Assembly: GCF_014066305.1 (NCBI RefSeq)
Contig: NW_023501041.1
Location: 992,001-1,056,000 of the forward strand
Direction: 5' to 3'
From: Letharia columbiana
Taxonomy: Eukaryota; Ascomycota; Lecanoromycetes; Lecanorales; Parmeliaceae
Length of the DNA: 64,000 nt
Made by a program: the position numbers and the translations under genes. Positions 1-11,141 of the stretch are shown in pieces. The stretch's first letter is position 1; the number at the start of each line of letters is the position of its first letter. A model generated the notes under the pieces. The model had not been told where the DNA came from. It saw only the letters and a program-made list of their open reading frames with translations, and made no database searches.

Positions 1-410
1 CCAAACTAGTCTAGCTATACTATATTAAGGCTTAGCGTATTAATATTCTCATTTTAAATCCTTTTGATTGCCGTAGCCATATCTTTAATATCGAATATAT
101 TAATTCTTACTCTATAAAGTAAAAGGCTATACATTTTAATAATTACTCTCGCGCTACCACTTATCTTTAAAGTCTAATCCTTACTTTTTCTCAGTCTATT
201 CGCCTTCTTCTTATTTGTAACTATGATATATATATCGCTACTCGCTAGCCTCCTGGCCGTTTTAATAGGTTTCCTTATAGTATTCGTACTCTTTATATAT
301 TTATTGACTATCATGGTTATCTCGCTCGATGTCTTCTCCTTTAGTACTTTACTTACTATCTCGTCTTGTAACTTTATAATGATCTCGTTTAGCTTATTAT
401 ATGATACTTA
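1..410 (-). mobile_element. Tad-like LINE fragment, 5' part, inverted copy
   Basis: The reverse complement of this stretch aligns base for base, apart from transitions, with about 56070-56477 in the LINE at the right end of the window. The aligned blocks keep the same order with almost no gaps. Differences are mostly C-to-T and G-to-A, and this copy keeps more C and G, so it is the less RIP-mutated of the two. It covers the 5' (gag-like) part of the element and is cut by the window edge. The 62-aa open frame at 223-411 is only the antisense reading of this repeat. Identification as LINE rests on the reverse transcriptase in the right-hand copy. Confidence 0.75.
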
Positions 411-550
411 ATTTTTTTTCAATATTAAAAATAATATAAAAAAAATTTTTTTATTATTTAAAAAAAAAATAAAAAAAATAAAAAAAAAAACTAGTAGGTG
501 GTTGTTGTTTTTTTTTTTTTTTTATAAAATAATTATTTAATATATATAAA

Positions 551-589
<39 letters not shown>

Positions 590-725
590 AAAAAAAATTT
601 ATTTTTTTTTTTTAAAATAAAAATATTTTTAATTTTTATTTTTCCTTTTTTCTTTTTTTAAAACCCCCCCCCCCCAAAAAAGTATATTTATTTTTTTATT
701 ATTTTTTTTTTTCTTTTTTTTTTTA

Positions 726-763
<38 letters not shown>

Positions 764-965
764 ATTTTCTTTAAAAAAGTTTGTTTTTTTTTTTGTTTTT
801 ATGGTTAAATTTTTTTATTTTGTTTGGGGTTAGGGGTGAGGGGATTTAAAAAAAAAAAAAAAAAAATTATTTTCTTTAATTATTTTTATTTATATATATA
901 TTTTATTTAAAAAAAAAAAATAATATAAAAGTTGTTGGAAAAAAATATTTTTAAATAAATTAAAA
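411..965. repeat. AT-rich homopolymer-laden junction
   Basis: The stretch consists almost entirely of runs of A and T, with one C run near 663-675 and short G runs. No gene or recognisable element is visible. It separates the LINE fragment from the ASK1 promoter. It may be real low-complexity DNA or poorly resolved assembly. Confidence 0.8.
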
Positions 966-1148
966 AAAAGTTAATGCTTCGCCCCCGCACTAGCCCCGAT
1001 AAGAAGTCCCCGATATCCCGTGCCTCGGCTCAGGGCGCGTGTAAAAAAGCCCTAAATAAATACGCGACCTTTTGATGCTTTGATTGCTTGGGATGCTTCT
1101 CCAACAAAGTCTTCTTCCCACGAAGTAGATAGAACATCATTTGTAACC

Positions 1149-2467
1149 ATGTCGCGCCCAAGCGCCTTCGGACAGAGGGATATCAATTCCAATCCCACCT
1201 CGGCAGCTCAAAGAAACCTCTCCCTGACCGAAGAGCTGGAGAAGCTGGAACAATCCATTACCTTGACCCTCCAAGGTGATTCCATACCATGCGCCTACCA
1301 ATGTGCTGTGCTGACTTTGCTTCTTAGAGATCGATCATAACTTCAGTCGAGCCCACCGGATCGTAACGACGAGCATTCTGCCAGTTGTCGAACGATATGC
1401 AGAGCATTCGAAAAACGTCTGGGAAGGCTCCAAAGTATTTCCCCCCCCCCGTCCTAATCGCATCGAGGTTATAGCCTGACATGCCACAGTTCTGGAAACA
1501 GTTCTTCGAAGCCTCGGCCAACGTCTCCCTCTCTGGCTACGAGGAACCTCCCGCCGACGACGAAGCCACCACCACAGAAGAAGACGATCCCACCACAACC
1601 ACGCCGTCAACGTCAACCTACGACTCCCCCCAGCCCAACACCCCTTCGAACCAGCCGTATCCTAACGAAGAAACACTCTCTCCCTCCCCAACCAACAGCA
1701 CGCCACGTCCGCCCAAGCAAAAACGGCCAATAGCAACAGCCCCGTACTCTTCGCCATACGAAACCCTCAAGCGAGAAACCCTTGCGCCTTCGCCGTCTGA
1801 ATCTACTCTTCCATCCACACCCCGCGCCGCCGCTTCTCCAGTGCCTCAATCATCTCCTTTCGCTCCGCCTTCCACATCTCACCACACAGCCCGCCGCACG
1901 CCCGCAAACGATGTCCTTCTGCACCGCGTTCTGGACAAGAACTGGCGAATACAGGCCACCCCACACTCCACCATAAGACTGCCTCAGCGTAGCAAATCAT
2001 TCACAGATGCAACGCCGAAACCCAGCACAGCCAAGAAGGGTAGAGGCAGAGCGAAGGAGGACTTCGATCTGGATTCCTCTCCTGCAGTGCCTGCACCACA
2101 ATTACATTCAGAAATCTTCGATACGCCGGCACGAAAGAGCCGTGTACCAGGAGTCAGTGTGCTCACTCCTGCAAGAGGGAGGACACACAGCGCCGCCGAA
2201 AGTGGGAAGAGGGGAAAGCAACAGCAGATGTGGGATAGTGACAGCGACGATGGTGAAGACGATATGGGCGTCGGGATGAGCCCGCCAAAGACGATGCAAT
2301 TCCATGTTCCGCAGCCGAGGTTGTTGAGGACGCCCGCACGGGAAGCTTCGAAGCGGATTGTCGAGGATTTGTTGCTTACGGCTGGTGGGAACGTGACGGA
2401 TGATTTGGAGGAAGACAGCCCGAGTGTGGTTCAGAGAGCGAGATTGGGAGACGAGGACACCTTTTGA
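1149..2467 (+). CDS. ASK1: DASH complex subunit Ask1
   Basis: Ask1 is a subunit of the outer-kinetochore DASH/Dam1 ring, which couples chromosomes to spindle microtubules. Three exons: 1149-1275, 1328-1434 and 1490-2467, giving 403 aa. Introns are 52 and 55 nt; the second contains a C run. The N-terminal 85 residues carry the conserved Ask1 helix pair: a serine-leucine-threonine-rich start followed by EELEKLEQSITLTLQ, then DHNFSRAHRIVTTSILP and FWKQFFEASANVSLSGYEE. The rest is low-complexity, rich in Pro, Ser and Thr, with many S/T-P sites; this matches the family, in which the tail is a Cdk and Mps1 target. The start is the ATG opening MSRPSAFGQRD. The coding start lies less than 200 bp from the AT-rich junction. 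Confidence 0.93.
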
Positions 2468-3350
2468 GGCTTTCTATGTGTATAGTACAGAGGAGGAAGA
2501 GGCCCAATTTCCATCTCACATTCCCCCTACTGTCCAATCCTGGTTTGCAGAATCAATCAGGCATTGCTCTTCGACGCTTGTAATCTTACCTCTCGATCTC
2601 AGCGGAGTCGTGGGCAATGTTCCGAGTGAAGTGGCTGAAAGCTGTAAAACTGTTACTTCAAGTTGTATCCGTCCAGACTCTCGGGATTTGTACCGCTGCA
2701 TCTGTCATCTTTTCCGCTAGTGAGCCTGATATTCTCAATCCTCCTCCGGAAAGCGTGGTTATAACCTCGTTTCCAAACGATTTGTTCCAAGAAATACCCT
2801 CACACTGGTTTGCTGCTCCCAATCAAAAGCACGACAACGATTCCAGTGCAAAGATTACTAGTAGTCTAATCCATGAAATACTTTCTCAAGTTAAATACAA
2901 CTAATGGTATATATCTACCCGTATCATCAGGTCCTTAAAATGCTCCATCCGTAAGGTAAAAAGATTGAAATGCCCCCGTAAATGATGCACGCTTTGCTAG
3001 TCATGCCGGAACCCAGTACACGGAGGAAACTAAAAAGTATCATCTCCGAAGGATATATGGTAAGATAAACAAGGATAGCGCCCGCTCGAAGTGCTGTAGA
3101 AGTAAAAATCATTCCAATAAGGGTATCAGTATCATTTCTTCGATGTGCTCTCGCACTCACGTAACCTGGAGGCCGAAGTCACTATACCCACTTTCGTCTT
3201 GTGACGTTTCCACTCCTCGAATTCGGGAGTGTCATGGTGTCTCGGACCTTGCCAGGTCCATCTCTCGATACTTCTTGGACGGCGGCATCGAGCACGCCGT
3301 CATGAGCCTCCCTCTCTCCCTAGGTCACAAGTTTTCTTTTCAGGTCGCTC
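2468..3350. other. Convergent intergenic region, ASK1 / RhoGAP
   Basis: This is about 880 bp between two convergent stop codons and presumably holds both 3' UTRs. One 95-codon ATG frame (2617-2904) has a hydrophobic start but no other support. I see no RNA gene or repeat. Confidence 0.6.
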
Positions 3351-6300
3351 TCATCTCCGTTCATCGTCACCCATGAACACCTCCTGGCAATGCTCAATCA
3401 AGAATTGCACGGCCCCGTTCTTGGCCTGCGTGTCTTGCATTTCTCTCGCCAGACTCTCTGGCCGCATAACAGTTGGTGCGAACACAACCGCCACGTTCTG
3501 GCTCGTCATCAAGTTGTCCGCCTGCTGCTCCACGACTCTCGCCAAATGAAATACCAGTACTTCCAGCGTATCACGGTGATGCGTGGGTAGCTCGCTGATT
3601 GCGTTTCTCATGCTGCTCACGCGGTAGGTGTGGTTGAGGGGATTATTGGGGTGGGCCGGATGTGAGGGGTCGATATCCATTGGGTTCTGCCCAGGAGGTG
3701 GAAGAGTCTCGAGGAGTTTATCGTATACTTCGTAGGTGATAAGTGGTGTGGGAAGCTTTCGGAAGTATTGTTTGAGGGTGGAGGTGACGGCGTTGATATC
3801 GAGGTCGGGATCAGAGATGTCGAAGTCGTTGCTGCGTTCAAAGCCTTCTTTGATGGTTTGGATTTGGGAGTTGCCGCCAGATTTGCGGTAGATGCCTTCG
3901 ATATCCATGCCTAGTGAAGGGTGTCAGTAATAGACAAGGTTATGGAGCAATGGCATGAAAACATACCTCGCGCGTCCACTTCTTGGATACAACGCATTAC
4001 GATACCGGGGATGTTCACCCGCTCGTATTCTGCGCGGTGCTCAAGCTCGGAGCCAAACAAAGCTGTTGGTTATGTTAGCGAGATCATAGCACTGGCGGAA
4101 GAATGCAAGTTCATACCTGGACCACCTTCGTGATTGATAGCAGGCATGCTACCGTTGGGCGAGTTCTTCCACGGCTGCTGCCTTCCCTTCTGATTGCCGA
4201 AGAAGCCTACGAATCCTGGTCGCGCTGGGTCATGACTCTGATTCCTGGAGAGGCTACCGCTGGGATATTCTTGCTGCTGCATAGCTCCATAAGGCATGCC
4301 TTCAGGATACTGGCCTTCTCTTTGATTCCTGTTCCCATCGCTAGAGAAAGCTCCTTTCAGGCCTTTCGTGACGCCTTTGGCAACGTTGTGACCTCCTTTC
4401 TTCCAGTTGAACTTCTTTGGTTGGGCCTTTCGGATATTGACCACTTGAGGTGCTGTCAAGTATGTTGCAGGCTCGACTTCGTTCTCCTGCACCACGGTGG
4501 ATCCGGTCATAGTACTTTCCGTGAACGAGGGCCGTGAATCCCGAACGTCCATCCCAGAGTTAGACCTACTATTTTGGTTCTGTGCATAGATACCCAGGCC
4601 ATTGGCTTGAGGTCGGACAACGTCAGGAGCAGGGCCCTCATTTGCTTTTCGAAGCTCCTGGACCTGGTGGACAAGCTGATTATTGAGATCTGCGAGTTGC
4701 GCATTCTTCAAAGACAGCTGTTCAAATTCCTGAAAGCTGCTCTCTCTCAGTTGAGTGAGGTTGAAGATTTCTTCGGTCAAATCGTTCCTTCGCTGCGTCA
4801 GCTCTTCGATTTGCGGCGCAAAAGAATCCTTCAGCTTCTGTAGGCTTTCCGCAAACTCTCTTAGTACCGCGTTACTCAAGTTACCAACGTCCAGTGGGTC
4901 GCCGCTTCTCTTGGCTGCAGCGATATGCTCTGTCAGAACCTCCAATTCCCGGATCACTATCTCTTTCTGTGTGTCCAGTACGACCATCGTAGATCTTTTT
5001 TCCCGCAATTCTGTGTTCATCTGTTTGATATTGGTCCTGGCTTCAACCGCTGCTTCCAATTCGACGATTCTCTGCTCCATTTCGGTCATCTTCTGCTTGT
5101 CCCTACGACTTTCATTTTTGTACCGTCTCAGCTCTTCTTTGTTCTCTGGCGATGAGGCTGTGGGACTGCTGACTTCATTGGCAAAACCAGGACTGTTCGA
5201 TCCAACGAGAGGTGACTTGGGCCATTTTTGTTCCCTAGAAAGACGGGTACCTCTGTCACTGTAGCTCCGAGCGTGACGGACCGAATGCGAGACACGTCTT
5301 AGGAAGCCACCTTGGTCTTGCTGTCCGTCAGTGTTCGTAGCGTGAGCTATGTCATTATCCATGGTGAAACCTTCCGCTGCGGGGTGGCGCATTTTTGGTG
5401 AGCCTGGGGAGTCCCCATTGCGTGGCGATTCAGGCTTCATCAAGTCGGTCTTTGCTTTGAAAGTTGCTGTATTCGGAGGGTTAGGAGGCACTCTGGGCGC
5501 GACAAAGGAATCGCTTGAGGAGGCACCTTGCTGAGCGAGGCGTTCGCGGGCACGTAAAGGAGGCGGCGGAGCATCAGCAAAGTTGACAGCTGATGGGGAG
5601 TCCTGCGCCCTTGTAACGCCTCTACTCCCATTGGTGTTTGCAAGTGGTTGAGTAGTCGTTGTAGCTGGTGCCGATGCTGGTTTCTCGTAACCGCTCTCAG
5701 AAGTTGACACATTATTCGACAGCTTGCTCACAGTTGCTACATCCATCTCTCTCCTGGGAATAGGTTGTTTGCCAAGCGATGGCTTAGCCAAAGAATCGCC
5801 CCTCTCCGGCAGGTTTTTTAATTGCGTACTCAACGGCGAAGTATGCGAAACTGGCGAATCCGTCGAAGTATAACTTCTCGAACCTTGGGTGTCAGGAGGC
5901 GAGCCGCTTAGAGTTGCTTCAGAGCGTGAGGAGGTTGGGGATTCATGCGAAGATAATATGACCTGTTGCTCTTTTACCTGCGTACTTGCCGTTACTGGCG
6001 CAGACTTCGTCTTTGGCGCCGGTATGGAGGTATCTCTCGTTGGCGGAATCGGGTCTGACTTCGAATTCCTCTTCTTCTTGGGGGCTTCTTGTAGCATGAA
6101 CTTGCCATTAGTTGTCTCGCCGTTCCGACGCGGACGAGGCTCCTCGCCAGGAGTGGCTCGTGGGGTCTCGTGGGCAATTGCATTTATTGAGTTGCTCCCA
6201 AGCTCTTTCTTGCTGCGGACTTGATCCGTGAGGTCAGTGGACAGTTGCCGACCTCTTTCTTGATATGCAATGTGTGGACTTTGCGGTTGAGAAGGCGGAG

Positions 6301-7586
6301 ATGAATGGCGAGAGCTAGTTGGCGAAACAGGGGTGGGAGCTGTCTGAGTATTTTCTTTCTCGATTGGCGATTTCCGTGACGCGGAATTTATCGCGTTGAA
6401 GTAATCTCGAGCGGTAGGTTTGCTCTCGCTCGGTTGAGACTTGGGTGTACTTTTTTGCTCGTCGAACAACTCCCGCCTAGCTAATGGAGACGGTCCAGGC
6501 GCTGGGTTGGGATCAAGTGCCATGGGAATGAAGAATCCCTCGCCATTTCCAGATCCATCAGATAGTTGCGAATGAACTGAGTGTCTATTGTTTTGATAGG
6601 TGGTATTGGGTAGCGTGATATTTTCTGCCAATTGTCAGCTACCGCATTGAAGGGAGCCACCCCACTGGATGTATACCTTTGCGCTCGTCTTCTTGAGTCA
6701 TAGGTGACCTTTCACGTTTCTCACTCCTTGATGAAAGCGATCTGAAATTCGGCGGCCTTTTTGGGGGCCCTCGGGGTATTTCAGCCGGTGCTCCAGTCTC
6801 CGATCTTGATCTCAAATTCGATGGCACTTTGTGCGCGCCAGGTGGGAGTTCGGTAGGTGTTTCGGAGTAGCCCTCTGAAGGTGGGCTCTCATTGTCCGGC
6901 GAAAAGGCACTTTGGTTGACGGCGCTTGGCGGTAGAGATGGCAAGGACTTGTCCAGCAACATGGTGTTGTTCTGGGGTTGCTGAAGATGTTTATGACGAT
7001 TTGAGCCGTTCTTTTGAGATTTTTTCCGGCGCCTTTGCATCAAGGATTCGTGACATTCCATGCAAAATATGCCCTGTGAAGTCCTAGCATATTTGAGATT
7101 CTCGATCTTCTTTTTGCAATTCCGACACTTGAAGCATGTAGCGCAAAAGGCCTGGTCTCCCGTGAGAATGGCGAGGTCCTCTATCTTATTGTTACAGACG
7201 CTGCAGCTATATGTACAATTGTTGCAGATGAGTGAGCCGTCGCCGAGCAGGAGGAGGTTTGCATCCGAGTCGAGGATGGTACCGCAGGTGTTGCAGCGGA
7301 AACAGTCTATGTGCCATCGATTGCCCGCTGGTAGACTATCAGTATATCGATCTCGCAAAGTGACCATGGTTGTAGCAGAGACGTACCCAGTTCGAAGGCC
7401 TTTCCTTCCTCGAGTATCTACGTGCAGGTTACACTCGTTAGCACTCCGGCCTAGCACAGGGGGCGGCTTAGCTGAAAGGCCGCATGGCGGCGTGAAACAT
7501 ACCTCTCCACATCCTTTACACGGATATGCTGCCTCGTCCTGCTCCATAGGAGACTCAGGAAAGCCCGAAGACGAGTCCATCATCAT
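3351..7586 (-). CDS. LIM-domain Rho GTPase-activating protein (Rga1/Rga2 type)
   Basis: This protein should stimulate GTP hydrolysis on a Rho-family GTPase (Cdc42 or Rho) at sites of polar growth. Six exons on the minus strand: 7586-7503, 7417-7387 (31 nt), 7327-6677, 6624-4117, 4062-3967 and 3910-3351; 1309 aa. Two LIM zinc-binding domains fill roughly residues 23-135: CKGC, then HIDCFRCNTC, then CSVCNNKI...CATCFKCRNC...CMECH. A long Ser/Pro-rich disordered region follows, then a coiled coil in the second half of exon 4. The C-terminal RhoGAP domain spans about 1090-1309, with the arginine-finger motif GIYRKSGG (Arg at about 1132). Two LIMs plus a coiled coil plus C-terminal GAP is the Rga1/Rga2 layout; Lrg1-type proteins have three LIMs. 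The start is the first ATG after an in-frame upstream stop. Confidence 0.92.
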
Positions 7587-9900
7587 CAGAGGCACTGGGT
7601 TGCCAGAACCCAACTCTGCTGTAGCAATCAACAGCAGACGTCAGGGCCAGCGTATCGATAGGACGTTTGATCCTCCCCGCTAGCTCTATTCATGGGACAT
7701 AGGCCAGACTTGCCCAGATCCACCCAAATGGACTGATATCCCTTGCCGTTTCGCAAGAAAACCAGACCTCAAACAGTCGAAATCTGCGTCTTCCGGGCGT
7801 AAGGCAAGCCTAGTCGACTACCGGTTCGGTTTATGGTGCGCGTATGATGGGACTGACGTTGGCTGACAGGTACATGCACACCCGCGAGCGACAAGCGGAG
7901 AGAAAGGAGTGGATAGCCTAAGCTCTGGCCAGGGCAGCGCGCAGAAAGCTGTAATATGATGCAGGCCTCGCAGCTTCCCGAAAAGTCGTGCAGTTAAGCC
8001 GTACAGCACTCACACTCGCCCCGAAAGGGCAGTGGGATGAAGTTGGTCGTGATTATATTGATTCATTGGGGAGTGGACGGAGAAAGAATTTCGAGGTGCG
8101 GACCTTGGGACTCGTGACTGGGGCTCTCGGCAATGGTGTTTCAGGATTATTAGGGCAATTGGCCTTGTGGGAAGGTCAACGACGAAGCGTGCAAGCAAGA
8201 ATGAAGATTCGTCGGTGTCGCTGTCGCTGTCAGCATCATCATAGGTGCCAGTGGTGTTCCGAAGTTCAGGGTGACGATGTCCAGGCGCAGAAGAGGAAGT
8301 GGCTAGTGCGTTTTTTGAGAGTATTTCCACTATACACTACTATACCAAGGGCAAAAGGTAGTTCGCCGGGAGAAAAGTTTGGTGAAGCATTTTCCAAGCC
8401 AGTGCCATTACGAATCTACGGTACTTAAAGACAGGGGGGAGGGGGTGGGTACAAACATTTTCTACTGTTCTACGGCAGTGCCCACAAGTACCTCGCATAA
8501 GGGGTTTTTGGTGACTGATGAGTGATGACTGCTGTGCTACGAATGTTCTGACCGCTTCAAACGTGCGCAGCCAGGCTGAAACGCATATCTAACGGCAAAT
8601 CCATGTCGGAGTCCTTTTTATGAGGAAGATATTTTGATTGCAACTTTGCGGGAGGGCCGAATGGAATGGAAAATGGAATGGGCGCAAGCCATGTATGTAA
8701 GGAGTATAAGTATACAACTGCTTGCTCCTTTCTACATCCCACGACTTGTCAATTAGTTATCAGCCAAATCACTGAGCGTGAACTCCAGAAGCCTGATAGG
8801 TAGTATTATTGTTTCAAATTGATAGAAAAACCAATAACGCGCTGTCCGGACTCTGGGCGCCCCCGCAGCCCCTGCAGGAATACACATACCCTGTCACTGC
8901 CAGGGTGTCAGGATGTCAGGGGGCCTTAGACGCCACCCAAATCCTTTAGGCATAGCGGGGGCTGACGTGGGGCCTGATTAGCGGCCCAAACCTTGACAAT
9001 ATGCCTATTGTCCTGCAACTAACTAGGTCTACCTTACTGTACCTCTGTACCTGCAACATCATTCATCTCCCTCAGCCTTGTCTTGCCGTTCTGCAGCATT
9101 AAGGTATCTTACTATGCATGCAGTATGCCTCCTATCCCCTTCAGCCTCACCTCAAAATCCTGATCCTGATAGGTAATGCTCCAACCTGCCTGTTTTATTG
9201 AGCTCAAAGGCTTGCAAGTCAAGTAGCTTTCTCCACCAGTCAAGCTTTACGCCTCTTGACTTTTCTCAGAAACATCGTTGCCTTGAAACACTTTGCCCAT
9301 GTTGCACCTCCAGCCCGTCCCTAAGAAGGCCTGGTGCCGCCGTCGCCGTGCAAGCTTGTCGTTGACAGGGCCTAGTAGTAATGAGTAAAGTAGGAGATTA
9401 TGGTCCGGCGAGACAAGAGAACCTCAATAACGATAGGCAGATGACAAAGATCTGAAATGTTAATCATTCCAATCAATGTTCGATATCCGATAATCGCGGC
9501 CCGCAAGCATTTCCTAAAACTCAAAGGTTCAATCTGCTAGCGCCGTTGGGATCTCGAATTGGGCACTACTCGTAAAGTAAAGTACGACGCTACTAGCGTT
9601 GTTGATTCTGCGCTTGTAGAAGCGCGCCTGACTGTGATCATAATCATCACATCGAGAGGATACCGACTACCAGGCGTATGTTCATCTTCGAGGGCGGCAG
9701 AAGACTGAAGAGGCGTTCATACGCATCCACACAATCAGACCAGCGCCATGTAGCTCTACTACCTATGATGCTCCAATTGCGGCATACTTCTGGGGTTCAA
9801 GACACCTCGACTTCTTTAGCCAGATGGGCGACTTCATCCATCGCACCACTTTAAGCAAAGACCTTTTAGAAACTTCATCACCAGCTACGTCAAGAGTATT
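7587..9900. other. Long intergenic region upstream of the RhoGAP gene
   Basis: This holds the RhoGAP promoter and leader, then about 1.5 kb with no convincing gene. Open frames at 7988-8428 (+) and 8010-8330 (-) overlap each other, do not begin with ATG and resemble nothing I know. Sequence around 8980-9120 is rich in short TACCT/AGGTA words like those near 15.0 kb and 27.1 kb. Confidence 0.6.
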
Positions 9901-9959
9901 CAGTCTTAATGTATTCGCACGGAACTTAGAATCCTCCAAATGTCTTTTGTCTTCTGTTC

Positions 9960-11006
9960 AGACGTGGATTTGACATGACACAACGAAGGGCCTACCGATG
10001 ATAAAGCGGTTCGACGACTACTACAAATACTCGGGTCAATCTCCTTGAAAGGATTGCCCCTGTCTTCAACGAGTCCCTACGTCAGAGCTCTCAATAGAGC
10101 CCCAATCAGCTCTTTCAGTATCCGGTCAAGCTGGTATGATGACAGAGATTGTGCTGATTGGGCGTCAGAACTTGCCGAAGACCTTCAGTTCCTACACGAC
10201 ATATCCTGCTTCTTGTCCTTGACGCGTCTATCAATTGACGGCCTTCAGTATTGGACCCGAGAGGGTCATATCAAAGGCTATGGTGAACGGAGAGAAACTA
10301 AAGCGTCGGACGTTTCTGATCCAGCTCTTCGCAATACTGGTACACCAGGCAATGGTCCGCCAGAAGTGATCATTTAGCCCAAAGCTCTGCGAAATCTATC
10401 CATTGAAGCGTGCCCTACGAGCTACGCCGGGCATCTACATCGGCCATGTTCGAGCGGGAAGCTATACGATGCATTACTCTTGTCTATCCCCAAGACCTGG
10501 ATGATTCTCGGTCGCTCATCCTGCAAGACTTCCCCAAATTCAAACGACTTTGTATGGGGATCGATTCCTTAGTCTTGCCCAATCTGTCAATGTCGGCCGC
10601 TCTTCCACCGGTATTGGAGGAGCTTCATCTTGAGACTCAAGATGACATCGGAGCCATTCGTACGTCTCACGTTCTCGGAATTGGCAATGCGTTGTAGCCC
10701 CATTTTTGGATCACTTCCGTGATTTGAAAAGTGCAGATGCATGCACGAGCTCTGGGCGAGAAATCTCTAAATCACGGATGATACTTCCGAGTCTCCAGTC
10801 ACAGATCCGTGCCTTTGTCTTTTTGGCGTAAAGACTTGAACCTCGGAACCCTGTTAGAAGTTGAGGCCAAACAGTCCGCTACTCAAAAAAGAGAACCTCA
10901 TAGCCCTAGGAAACTACTTGTAGAACTGGTTACCACGGCACGCATAGCTTTAGGCAGAGACACATCGAACAGTGAACACTTTGCATTTTATTTCAGCGCT
11001 ATTTAA
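9960..11006 (+). pseudogene. Decayed F-box/LRR-like protein gene
   Basis: Several short open frames follow each other on the plus strand in different frames: about 9985-10374, 10410-10697 and 10809-11006. They are broken by stops and frameshifts. The first reads as a helical stretch (DDKAVRRLLQILGSISLKGL) and then leucine-spaced segments (LSLTRLSIDGLQYW). The second has FPKFKRLCMGIDSLVLPNL followed by ALPPVLEELHLETQDD. Alternating 'core area' and 'LPxxLEELHL' segments are typical of the large fungal families of F-box proteins with degenerate leucine-rich repeats. No intact reading frame, clear F-box or good start codon is visible, so I call it a relic. Family membership is inference from sequence style. 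Confidence 0.45.
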
Positions 11007-11141
11007 TACATTTTGAGTGCACAAGTTGGGGAGCCCTACTGAAGAGTGCATATACAATACAACGACAGCCACCAGCGCCATCGCTGAAATGGAAGGCTCG
11101 AAGCCCAGAAACCCCAGAAACGTTCCGTCGTCAACCATGCG

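Noticed and set aside
223..411. 62-aa hydrophobic open frame
   Set aside because: It is the antisense of the LINE 5' region and shares that repeat's sequence.
2617..2904. 95-aa ATG frame with a hydrophobic start, a possible small secreted protein
   Set aside because: It lies in the likely 3' UTR of ASK1, has no cysteines and no recognisable content; nothing beyond the open frame supports it.
7988..8428. 146-codon frame on the plus strand and 106-codon frame on the minus strand (8010-8330)
   Set aside because: Neither begins with ATG, they overlap each other, and neither resembles a known protein.
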